A stretch of 64,000 nucleotides of DNA, from assembly GCF_014779555.2 (NCBI RefSeq), contig NZ_CP094357.1, positions 1,860,001 through 1,924,000 on the forward strand, read 5' to 3'. Under the pieces are notes generated by a model. That model was not told the origin of the DNA and did not search any database. It saw only the letters and a program-made list of their open reading frames with translations. The position numbers were made by a program, and so were the translations under genes. Within the stretch, counting starts at the first letter, position 1. Each line of letters begins with the position of its first letter. Source of the stretch: Lysobacter capsici. Lineage in GTDB: Bacteria; Pseudomonadota; Gammaproteobacteria; Xanthomonadales; Xanthomonadaceae. Below, piece after piece: positions 37,674-45,718 of this stretch.

Positions 37674-39533
37674 ATGCGCCTGCCCGATACGCTCAAACCG
37701 TGGCATGCCTGGCTGGGCTGGTTCGACCCGGAACTGGCCGGCGTGCTCGGCGAACTGATGCTGCGCCTGCATCCGATGCTCGGCGCGTTCCGCATGCGCG
37801 CGTTGCGCGGCGCGGTCGAACCCGAGGGCATCGACGACCTGCGCCGGCGCGGCAGCTACGAACGCCTGTTGCTGAGCGAATGGGCGATGGCCGAGGTGGT
37901 GCCGGAGGAATTCGATCGCCGCGCCGCCGCCGGCGAGCATCTGTTCCTGTCGCCGAAACTGGTCGCGCGCGAAGTCGACGCGCTGACCGTGGCGGTGTTC
38001 GACACCGGCCCCACGCAACTGGGCGCGCCGCGGCTGGTGCATGTGGCGATGTGGATATTGCTGGCGCAGCGCGCGCAGGCGGCCAAGGCGCGTTTTGCCT
38101 GGGGCGTGCTCGGTAAGCCGGGCGAGCTGCATGCGGCCGATACGCCGCAAGCGCTCAAGCGTCTGCTGGACGCGCGGACGTACACGCCCGGCGGCGCGGT
38201 CGTGGCGCGCGATGGCCTCGATCCGGAGCACGCTGCGCTGTCCTTGTCCGAACGCCTGGAGCGCGAATGGACCTTGCGCCTGGATGCGGCCGATCCGAGT
38301 CCCGGTGAGCGCTGGTCGATCGGTTCGCACGCCCATGGTTATGGCTTGGGCCATCGCGTCGATGTGCAACGCGCCAGCCAGGACGAACTGGCGATCGTGA
38401 TCGCCGCGCGCCAGGCGCGGCGCGAGCTGCGGCTGAATCTGCCCGATCCCAACGTGTCGTCGCGCCTGCTGCGCGGACGGTTCGAGTCGGTCGCGCGCGA
38501 GCAGTCCGTGTTGCCCGGCACGGGCAGGCTGTCGCTGAAGCAACCGCCGTTGATTTCCTTCGGCGGCAACAGCGTCGCCGTGCCGTTGATCGGAGAAAAC
38601 GCGGCCAACGTCTACCGGCTGCCGCGCGGAACGATGCGATCGCAGTCGCCGCCGAAGACCACGCGCTGGTCCAAGGAGAAAACCTTGCTCGCGGCGACCT
38701 TGGTCGGTCGGCATTTCGGCGGGGTGATCGCGCATTCCGACCGACTCGAATTCTGGCAGCTCGCCCCACTGCGCCGCGCCGACCTGCCGCCGGTGGAGGA
38801 ATTCGATCCAGCGGCCAGCCGGGCACGGCTGCTGCCGTGTTTCGTGCTCAACGGAGCTTTCAACGCAAGCCCGCACGCACGCGTGTTGCTGCTGTCCGGT
38901 CAGGGCCGTTTGTTGTCGTGGACGCATAACAAGTTCACCGCGCGCGGCGCGGAATACCAGATCTTTGCCGGCCGCACCCTGGCCATCGCCAATGCCGGCA
39001 ACGATCATGCCTTGCATTTGCGCCAGCTGGGCAACGAGCTGCACTGCGAGTTTCTGGGTGTGCAGACCGGTCGAATCCTGGAAAAGATCGCGTTGCAAGG
39101 CGAAGCCCGTGCTGGTTTCGTGTGTGGGCGTTGGTTCGGCTCCGGTTGGCATGGCGGCTGTTGCGTGGAACAGCCGGTCGGCGGTCATGGCGGCGAGCGT
39201 TCCAGCATCTGGCGCGTGTTCCTGCGCAGCCAGCATCGGGCCAAGTCCGCCGATCACGAGATCGTGCTGCCGGCGGACTGGAAGGTCGTGGGCTTGAGGA
39301 TGAACGCCGCCGACGAACTCGACCTGATCGCGTTGCGGCCCGATCGCAGAGCGGTGGTCAGCATCGGTGCGCAAGGCCGCGCGACGTTGTACGAATCGCC
39401 TTATCAGATCTCGGTCGCCAGCGTCGCCACCGATTGCGACATGATCGCGCTGGTCGATCTGCGCGGCCGGCTGGTGGTGTTGCGCGATAACGCCAAGAGC
39501 GTGTTGCTGTATGCCGGAGGCGGCGATGAGTGA
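37674..39533 (+). CDS. vWA-like plus beta-propeller protein of the MoxR operon
   Basis: 619 residues. A helical start (1-80) leads into a vWA-like domain at about 100-230: VAVFDTGPTQLGAPRLVHVA carries D-x-G-x-T (Asp110, Thr114) where vWA MIDAS sites have D-x-S-x-S, so metal binding may be weakened. From about 300 to the end, repeated four-strand blades (LIAHSDRLEFWQLAP, ALHLRQLGNELHCEF, VALVDLRGRLVVLRD type) indicate a propeller. No signal or membrane segment, so cytoplasmic. It should be the client or adaptor of the MoxR ATPase. Confidence 0.78.
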   Translation: MRLPDTLKPWHAWLGWFDPELAGVLGELMLRLHPMLGAFRMRALRGAVEPEGIDDLRRRGSYERLLLSEWAMAEVVPEEFDRRAAAGEHLFLSPKLVAREVDALTVAVFDTGPTQLGAPRLVHVAMWILLAQRAQAAKARFAWGVLGKPGELHAADTPQALKRLLDARTYTPGGAVVARDGLDPEHAALSLSERLEREWTLRLDAADPSPGERWSIGSHAHGYGLGHRVDVQRASQDELAIVIAARQARRELRLNLPDPNVSSRLLRGRFESVAREQSVLPGTGRLSLKQPPLISFGGNSVAVPLIGENAANVYRLPRGTMRSQSPPKTTRWSKEKTLLAATLVGRHFGGVIAHSDRLEFWQLAPLRRADLPPVEEFDPAASRARLLPCFVLNGAFNASPHARVLLLSGQGRLLSWTHNKFTARGAEYQIFAGRTLAIANAGNDHALHLRQLGNELHCEFLGVQTGRILEKIALQGEARAGFVCGRWFGSGWHGGCCVEQPVGGHGGERSSIWRVFLRSQHRAKSADHEIVLPADWKVVGLRMNAADELDLIALRPDRRAVVSIGAQGRATLYESPYQISVASVATDCDMIALVDLRGRLVVLRDNAKSVLLYAGGGDE

Positions 39534-42297
39534 TCGCACGACGCCCGCCGACGCAACCGTGCGTCATCCCGTCTGGCGCGGCCGGCAAACGGTCGACGGG
39601 CTGTGGCTGGCCGCCGACTGGCTGTCGCCGGAGCGGCGCAGCGAACGCGTCCTGCACGAATGGATGCCCGGCTGCCGCGCATGGCGGTTCGAGCACGGCG
39701 ATGTGCTGTGTTTCGAAGCGCCGCGCATGCTGCAGTGCGAATTCGCCGGCGGCACGCCGCTGCGCCGGGTCGGCGCGCATGGCCTGTACGCCGGTCCGCT
39801 GACCGAGGAGGAACGCGCCGCGCTCGCGGCCGGCGATGTGCATCTGGTGATCGGTGGGCAATTGCAGTCGCTGCATTTCGCCAAGGCGCAGACGCTCGAT
39901 CCGTCGCTGGTGATCGACATCGACGACTACGCGTTGCACGACACCTACGACGGCCGCCGCAGCCTGGCCTTGCCCAAGGCCGGTCGCCTGACCGGCAAAC
40001 CTTTGCGCGAGGTGTTGGGCGACAAGATTCCACCGCCGAGCCAGGAGCGCGAAGCGTTCCTGCGCGATGCGGCGGCGCGCGGCGCGGGCAAGGACGCCGA
40101 CGGCAAACCGATCGGCCTGGGATTGTCCAGCGCGAAGCCGAGCCTGCGCGAACGCGCGGTCGGCACTCGCGACCGCATGGCCGACTGGTTGCTGCAGCGT
40201 TTTCCCGGTTTGTCGGGCGATGCGTCGTCGGGTCGCGGCGGCGGCGCGGCGACCAGCGGGCGAGGCGCGGGCACCGGCGGCGGCAGCGTGCGGCCGCGCA
40301 ATCGGGCGATCGTGCCGCAACGCTGGCGCGACATGCTGGTGCGCTTCGCCATCGCCAGCCGCGCGTCGCGGCTGATCGGCATGCGTCACGGCGCGTACCT
40401 GCGCCGGTTGATGGAGCAGTTCGATCGCGGCGATCTCCACGAGGCCTTGCGCAATGCCTTGCCGATCGACGGCAGCGGCGATTCGCTGGGGCAGGCGTTC
40501 AGCGCGCCGGGCCGGCGCGACAGTCTGCGCCTGAGCCAGGGCAACGGCGCGGCGACCTCGATCGATTTCGGCGACAGCGCGCGCGATCGCTTGCGCAAGC
40601 TGTACCGCAACGCGTTCGAACAACTCGATCGGCAAGGCAAGATCGACGAAGCGGTGTTCGTGCTCGCCGAATTGCTGAGCGCGCGCAATGAAGCGCTGGA
40701 CTATCTGGTCAAGCACGAGCGTTTCGCCCAGGCCGCCGAACTGGCGCTGAGCTGGGACATGGCGCCGGACCTCATCATCCGCTTGCTGATGCTGGCCGGC
40801 GACCGCGAACGCGCGGTGCTGGTCGCGCGTCGCGACAATGCCTTCGCCGCGGCGGTCGCGCTGCTGGAAAACGGCCATCCGCAGCAGGCGCGGCAATTGC
40901 GCGGTGAGTGGGGACAGGCGCTGGCCGAGCAGGGCCTGTGGCTGGCCGCGGTCGACGCGGTGTGGCCCGATCCGCAGGCGCGCGAGCAGGCCGGGCGCTG
41001 GCTGCTGGCGGCCGAAGCGGCCGGCGCCGAATTGTCCGCGCGCGCCCTGGTGCAGCGCGCGAGCCTGCTGCCCGATACCGTGCAGCATTACGCCGAGCGC
41101 ATCGCGCGATTGGCCGATCCGGCCTCGCCGGCGGCGCCGCGCGAAGCCTTGGGTCGCGACCTCGCCGAGGTCAAGCAAAGCAACCCGGCGCTGCGTGTGC
41201 TCGCCGCGCAGGTGCTGCCCGCGCTCGCCGCTGATCGCGCCGCATGCGCGAACGATATCGAGCGCGCGCAGTTCGAACGCTTGCGCAAGCTGGCCGACGA
41301 TCCGTGGCTCAGCGCCGATCTGCCCGAATGGTCGTTGCCGACGCCACAGGGCCGGCGTCGCTTGTGGGAGACGGCCGGCGCGTTGAGCGCGAGCGCGCCG
41401 GATGCGCCGGGCCTGCAGTCGCCGCACGACGTGGCGGCGCTCGGCGACGGCCGCTATCTGGTCGCGCTGGGCGAGGCCGGCGCCGCGGTGGTCGATCGCA
41501 ACGGCCGACGCGTGCGCAGTTACGCGGTGCCCGCGTACCGGTTCGTGATGAGCCACAGCGGCCAGATCGCGTTGGCGATCGCGCGGCGCGACTCGGTGTC
41601 GCGGATCGCGCGGCTGGATCTGGCCCATCACGAAATCACCGACCTGGGCGCGATGCCGCTGCAATTCTTCGCCGATCGTTTCGACGGCATCGCCTGGTCG
41701 GTGGTGTCGGGCGAGCGGATCATGGTGGTGGACGCGGCGCGCGCGTCGCTGGACGTGCTGTGGAGCGTGGGCGATCTGGGCGGCCCGGTGGTCGCGGCGG
41801 AATTCTTCCCGATCGAGGAATCGTTCCTGGTGCATGGCGATCGCGAGCAGGTGCTGTGGCGTTATCGCAACGCGCCGCAGCGGCGCTTGCTGTCGCGCGA
41901 TCCGATCCTCGAGGATGGACGGTTCCGGCAGTTGCATCCGGCGATGGGCGCGTTGCCGCTGCAGCTGACCCAGGACGACGATGGCGGCGTCCGTTTTGCC
42001 TACACCTGGGGCACGCGCGATTTCCAGATGCGGTTGTCGCCGCCGCCCGGCGAGCTCAGCGGGCACGGCGTGATTCCGCTGACCCACGGTTGCCTGGTGT
42101 GGTTGCGCGGCGAGCGCGCGATGCGCTTGCATCTGGTGCGGCCGTCGCATGCGGATGTGGCGGCGAGCATCGATTGGCCGGTGGCGGCGTTGCGTACGCG
42201 CGAGTACGAGGGCGGGGTGCTGCTGTTCGATCATCAGGGGCGGGTGATGGATATCGCCAGCGAGACCTCGAAGGTGCGGGTGTTTACCTTGCTTTGA
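39526..42297 (+). CDS. Large bpX-type beta-propeller protein
   Basis: 923 residues. N-terminal globular domain (1-170; HPVWRGRQTVDGLWLAADWL), a charged stretch, a Gly/Arg/Ser-rich flexible linker (231-258), a helical-repeat region (about 263-620; AVFVLAELLSARNEALDYLV, ARRDNAFAAAVALLE), and a C-terminal propeller of about six blades (650-923; SHSGQIALAIARRD, LVHGDREQVLWRYRN). It resembles what I recall as the bpX6-type component. ATG 39526 has GGAGG 5 bp upstream and overlaps the preceding gene by 8 bp. Proposed as the recognition arm of the system (inference). Confidence 0.78.
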   Translation: MSDRTTPADATVRHPVWRGRQTVDGLWLAADWLSPERRSERVLHEWMPGCRAWRFEHGDVLCFEAPRMLQCEFAGGTPLRRVGAHGLYAGPLTEEERAALAAGDVHLVIGGQLQSLHFAKAQTLDPSLVIDIDDYALHDTYDGRRSLALPKAGRLTGKPLREVLGDKIPPPSQEREAFLRDAAARGAGKDADGKPIGLGLSSAKPSLRERAVGTRDRMADWLLQRFPGLSGDASSGRGGGAATSGRGAGTGGGSVRPRNRAIVPQRWRDMLVRFAIASRASRLIGMRHGAYLRRLMEQFDRGDLHEALRNALPIDGSGDSLGQAFSAPGRRDSLRLSQGNGAATSIDFGDSARDRLRKLYRNAFEQLDRQGKIDEAVFVLAELLSARNEALDYLVKHERFAQAAELALSWDMAPDLIIRLLMLAGDRERAVLVARRDNAFAAAVALLENGHPQQARQLRGEWGQALAEQGLWLAAVDAVWPDPQAREQAGRWLLAAEAAGAELSARALVQRASLLPDTVQHYAERIARLADPASPAAPREALGRDLAEVKQSNPALRVLAAQVLPALAADRAACANDIERAQFERLRKLADDPWLSADLPEWSLPTPQGRRRLWETAGALSASAPDAPGLQSPHDVAALGDGRYLVALGEAGAAVVDRNGRRVRSYAVPAYRFVMSHSGQIALAIARRDSVSRIARLDLAHHEITDLGAMPLQFFADRFDGIAWSVVSGERIMVVDAARASLDVLWSVGDLGGPVVAAEFFPIEESFLVHGDREQVLWRYRNAPQRRLLSRDPILEDGRFRQLHPAMGALPLQLTQDDDGGVRFAYTWGTRDFQMRLSPPPGELSGHGVIPLTHGCLVWLRGERAMRLHLVRPSHADVAASIDWPVAALRTREYEGGVLLFDHQGRVMDIASETSKVRVFTLL

Positions 42298-42370
42298 TTC
42301 GTGCAAGTGGCGTGGCGTCGCGCGTGCGGTTGCGTCGCTGCGATGGAAGTTGCGCGGAAGTCGTTGGTTC

Positions 42371-42452
42371 GCGGTCGCGGCTTGCGCCGCTCCTACAGGG
42401 GGATACGTAAGCCGCGTTTCAGACTGTAGGAGCGGCGCAAGCCGCGACCGCG
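42371..42452. repeat. REP doublet (REPIN), GTAG heads inward
   Basis: Inverse unit ending CGCCGCTCCTACA at 42397 and direct unit TGTAGGAGCGGCGCAAGCC from 42425, 27 bp apart. Lies between the convergent propeller and M13 genes. Confidence 0.85.
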
Positions 42453-42495
42453 AAACGCCGACTACGACGAATCACCGCTACTCACCGCCACCCAA

Positions 42496-42524
42496 CAAAA
42501 AGCCCGGCTCGCGCCGGGCTTTTC
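42496..42524. terminator. Bidirectional terminator between convergent operons
   Basis: AAAAAGCCCGGC-TCGC-GCCGGGCTTTTCG. GC-rich 8-bp core with A and T tracts on both sides. It can serve the MoxR operon (plus) and the M13-like gene (minus). Confidence 0.92.
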
Positions 42525-42547
42525 GCGTTATCGCTTTCGCCAACCGA

Positions 42548-44560
42548 TCAGAAAATCTTGATCTGCTGATCGGCCTTGCGCTGCATCGCCGTGCCGGCCT
42601 TGCAGCCGAAGGCTTCGCCGAACGCGGGCAGGTTGGACAGCGGCACGTTGGTGCGCGCCGGGCCCGGCGCGTGGATGCCGGTGGCGGCGCGCTGGGCGGC
42701 GACTTCCGGGCTCAGCTGCTGCGCCCACAGGCCGGCCCAGGCGCGGAAGAACGCCTGGTTGGCGTCCTTGCTGGCCGCGGGCTGGGCGGCGTGCAGCGCC
42801 GACCAGGCGAGTTCGACGCCGGCCTGATCGGCGATCGCGACCTCGCGCACCTGCGCGCCGTTGATCTTGGTCGCGGTCAGGCCCGGATACGGTTCGGCGC
42901 TGTACTGCGCGGCGACGCGGCTGCCGAGCGCTTCCCAGGCGGCGACTTCGGTCGGGGTCCACCAGTCGCGCACTTCCTGCTTGGCGTTGACGTAGCGGCC
43001 GCGGCCGTCGATGCCGTGGGTCAGTTCGGCGCCGACCAGCGCGCCGTAGGAACCGTACTGCGCGGCTTCGGGCTTGCTCATGTCGAGCACCGGCGCCTGC
43101 AGCATCGCGGCGGTGACGATCAGGCGGTTCTGGGCGATGTCGTAGGCCAGCGACGGCTCCTGCGGCAGCACGTCCCAGCGGCGGTCGGCGTTGCCGCGGC
43201 CGATGCGCTTCATTTCCTCGCGATGGCGCCAGGTCGAGGCGATCAGCATGTTGCTGCCGAAGCTGCCGCGGCCCATCGGCTGCACGGTGTAGTCCAGGTC
43301 GCGCTTGGGCGTGCCGACTTCGATCTTGAGCTTGGCCAGCTTGGCCTTGGCTTCGTTCTTGACCGCCTCGCTGAAGCGGGTGTCGGCCTCGACGTCCTTG
43401 CCCAGCGCTTCGCGCACCTGCGAGGCGATCTGCTCGGCGCGCGCATCGGTGGCGGCCGGCAGGTAGCGCGCGGCGTATTCGTGGCCGACCATCGGGCCGG
43501 CGGCGAGGGTGATCGCGTCGAGCACGGCCTGCTGGCGCGCGGGCTGTTCGCGCTGACCGCGCAGGACCTTGCCGCGGAAATCGAATTCGGCGTCGCGGAA
43601 CGGCTTGGCCAGGTACGGCGCCATCGAATCGCCGACGCGCCAGCGCAGGTAGGTCTTCCACTGGTCGGGCTTGAGGCTGCCCAGCAGCTTGTCGAGTTCG
43701 GCGAACAACTGCGGGTTGGCCAGCGAGACGCTGTCGTCGCTGACGCCCTGGGCCTTGAGGAAGTCGGCCAGTTGCAGGCCCTTGTAGGTCTTGGCCAGGG
43801 TCGCGACCTGCACCGGCGCGTAGTTGGCGCGCGGATCGCGCAGGTCCGGCAGCGCCTTGGACGCGCGCGCGATGCGGGTTTCCAGATCGATCACCTGCAA
43901 GGACTCGGCCGCGAGTTTCTCCTTCGGCGTGCCGGTCAGGGTCAGGATCTTCTGCACGTAGTTGTTGTAGTGGCCGAGCAGCTGACGGGTGTCGGCGTCG
44001 CTGCGGGTGTAATAGGCCGGGTCGGGCAGGCCCAGGCCGCCCTGGCTGAAATAGCCGATGTGACGGTCGAGGTCCTGCAGGTCGATGTCGGCGCCGAAGT
44101 TGAACAGCACCGGGATGCCGACCTGGTGTAGCGCGGCGATCGAGGCCGGAATTTCCTTGGCCTTCTTGATCGCGTTGATGCGGCCGAGCAGCGGCGCGAT
44201 CGGCTGCGAGCCGTCGCGCTCGACCGCCGCTTCGTCCAGGCCGCTGGCCCAGAAGTCGCCGAGCAGCTTCTGCACGTTGCCCTGCGGCGCGGTCATCGCG
44301 CTGTTGAGCAGTTCCAGCTGCTGGCGGCGGGCGTTGGCGGCCAGGGTTTCCAGCGAGGACACCGAGGCGGCGCCCGACAGCGGGTTGGCGCGCAGCCAGT
44401 CGGCGTTGGCGCTGGCGTAGAAATCGCTGCAGGCGTTGGCGGCGGCCGGAGCCTTCGGCTTGGCGGCGGCCTTCTTCTTGGCGGCATCGGCGGCGGGCGA
44501 GGCCAGGCCGGCGATCAGGCTCAGGGCGAGGGCACAGGCAAGCGGGCGTAGGGTCGACAT
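42548..44560 (-). CDS. M13-family peptidase homologue lacking the zinc site (probable pseudopeptidase)
   Basis: 670 residues with a signal peptide (MSTLRPLACALALSLIAGLA ... ADAA, no lipobox) and the full M13 architecture, but the catalytic motifs have decayed. Where family members have GHEMTHGYDD this protein has GAELTHGIDG, so the first zinc-binding His is Ala (codon 43028-43030). The downstream ENIADLGG is EVAIADQAG, removing the Glu ligand. The substrate-binding NAYY region is also altered (LAYD). Reading frame and length are intact, so it is maintained and not decaying. ATG 44560 is preferred over 44572 on ribosome-site spacing. Confidence 0.9.
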   Translation of the reverse strand: MSTLRPLACALALSLIAGLASPAADAAKKKAAAKPKAPAAANACSDFYASANADWLRANPLSGAASVSSLETLAANARRQQLELLNSAMTAPQGNVQKLLGDFWASGLDEAAVERDGSQPIAPLLGRINAIKKAKEIPASIAALHQVGIPVLFNFGADIDLQDLDRHIGYFSQGGLGLPDPAYYTRSDADTRQLLGHYNNYVQKILTLTGTPKEKLAAESLQVIDLETRIARASKALPDLRDPRANYAPVQVATLAKTYKGLQLADFLKAQGVSDDSVSLANPQLFAELDKLLGSLKPDQWKTYLRWRVGDSMAPYLAKPFRDAEFDFRGKVLRGQREQPARQQAVLDAITLAAGPMVGHEYAARYLPAATDARAEQIASQVREALGKDVEADTRFSEAVKNEAKAKLAKLKIEVGTPKRDLDYTVQPMGRGSFGSNMLIASTWRHREEMKRIGRGNADRRWDVLPQEPSLAYDIAQNRLIVTAAMLQAPVLDMSKPEAAQYGSYGALVGAELTHGIDGRGRYVNAKQEVRDWWTPTEVAAWEALGSRVAAQYSAEPYPGLTATKINGAQVREVAIADQAGVELAWSALHAAQPAASKDANQAFFRAWAGLWAQQLSPEVAAQRAATGIHAPGPARTNVPLSNLPAFGEAFGCKAGTAMQRKADQQIKIF

Positions 44561-44654
44561 CGCGTATTCCATCCTGGGGATGCGGGAGTTTAACAACTGG
44601 GGCGGGTGAGGCGATGAACGGGTTTGGCGGTTGTGGCTGGGCGGGGTGGGTACT

Positions 44655-44977
44655 GCCCTTCTCCCGCCTTACGGGAGAAGAGGCCCGAAGGGCGGATGAG
44701 GGCGTGCGGGATGTGGAGTGTCGCTGCTTGGGGTGACGCGAGCCCTCACCCCGGCCCTCTCCCGCGAGCGGGAGAGGGAGAAGGAGAGGGAGAAGTAAGG
44801 AGCATGGTCGTAGCGCGATCGGTGATAGGAGGGCCGCCGCTACGACGGTGTGCTGTCCTTCTCCCGCAAAGCGGGAGAAGGTGCCCGAAGGGCGGATGAG
44901 GGCGCACGGATGGGGCGCGTTGCTTGAGGCGCCGCCCCTCACCCCAGCCCTCTCCCGCAAGCGGGAGAGGGAGCTTG
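44655..44977. repeat. Two copies of a CTTCTCCCGC / CCTCTCCCGCAAGCGGGAGAGG repeat
   Basis: Copy 1: CCCTTCTCCCGCCTTACGGG at 44656, AGAAGAGGCCCGAAGGGCGG, then CCCTCACCCCGGCCCTCTCC with hairpin to about 44784. Copy 2: the same modules at about 44850-44905 and 44935-44972. A single module is at 15781-15825. Each module is a short GC hairpin. It fills the gap between the M13-like gene and the next gene; no coding sequence is supported here. Confidence 0.8.
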
Positions 44978-45050
44978 AAGAAAGCGTTTGGAGAAGACGG
45001 GCAGCCGATCGAATTAGACTCGGCGACGCGTTGCGTATATCCGGATACCC

Positions 45051-45497
45051 ATGACCCCAGACTACAAAACCGGCGAGCAGGCGCTCGACGCGGCCATCCG
45101 GGCCTACCCGTGGATGGACTTCCATCTGGTCGCCTACGACGAAGTCAGCCTGATCGTCCGCGGCACCCTGGACCTGAGCTACGGCTACCAGTTGCAGATC
45201 GAGTTCGGCGATGTGGGCTACCTCGATTGCCCGATGACCTGGCGCACCGCCACCGACGCGCAGGTGTTCTCGAAAGTCGATCCGGCCACCTTGCGCGACG
45301 ATGCGCGCGAGCGCTTTTTCGACGGCAACGGCGGAGAGGTGTTCCGCTTCGCGGTCGAAGGCGTCCATCGCCCGTGGTTCGCCCACGTCGTCGCGGCGCG
45401 CATGCGGTTTTTCGCCGCCGCGCACGGCGAGTATTTGAGCTGGAGCGACCAGGCCGGCGCTTTCGATTCCCGCTGCCGGGCTGGGCGGGAAGGGTGA
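45051..45497 (+). CDS. Hypothetical protein
   Basis: 148 residues starting MTPDYKTGEQALDAAIRAYP, with alternating strand segments (MDFHLVAYDEVSLIVRGTLD, YQLQIEFGDVGYLDCPMTW) and no membrane or catalytic motif. It is a lone plus-strand gene between two minus-strand M13 genes. The start lacks a good Shine-Dalgarno, but codon use fits the chromosome and the open frame is not explained by any opposite gene. Confidence 0.62.
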   Translation: MTPDYKTGEQALDAAIRAYPWMDFHLVAYDEVSLIVRGTLDLSYGYQLQIEFGDVGYLDCPMTWRTATDAQVFSKVDPATLRDDARERFFDGNGGEVFRFAVEGVHRPWFAHVVAARMRFFAAAHGEYLSWSDQAGAFDSRCRAGREG

Positions 45498-45649
45498 ATC
45501 GAGTGGTCGAGTATTCGGGTCGTCTGATCGAAAGGCGTCGGGCCTGAAGGCCCGCCCACAAAAGACCTCGCGGCGGCCGGGGCGTTTGGGTGAGGCCTTC
45601 AGGCCCGGTGCAAGGTGATGCAATCCCGTGAGATCCCCACCGCCAGAAA

Positions 45650-45681
45650 AGCGAAGGCCCGGGAATCCCGGGCCTTCGTTG
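45650..45681 (-). terminator. Terminator of the second M13 gene
   Basis: On the minus strand CGAAGGCCCGGGATTCCCGG GCCTTCGCTTTT: 11-bp stem with small loop, then CGCTTTT. Lies 38 bp after the stop codon at 45719. Confidence 0.85.
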
Positions 45682-45718
45682 GCACGTCAGATTGAGCGCG
45701 AGAACCGCGCCGATCCGA

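Noticed and set aside
36948-42306. Two large minus-strand open frames (863 and 982 residues) opposite the MoxR operon
   Set aside because: They mirror the plus-strand genes, lack ribosome sites and domains, and the plus frames have overlapping starts typical of an operon.
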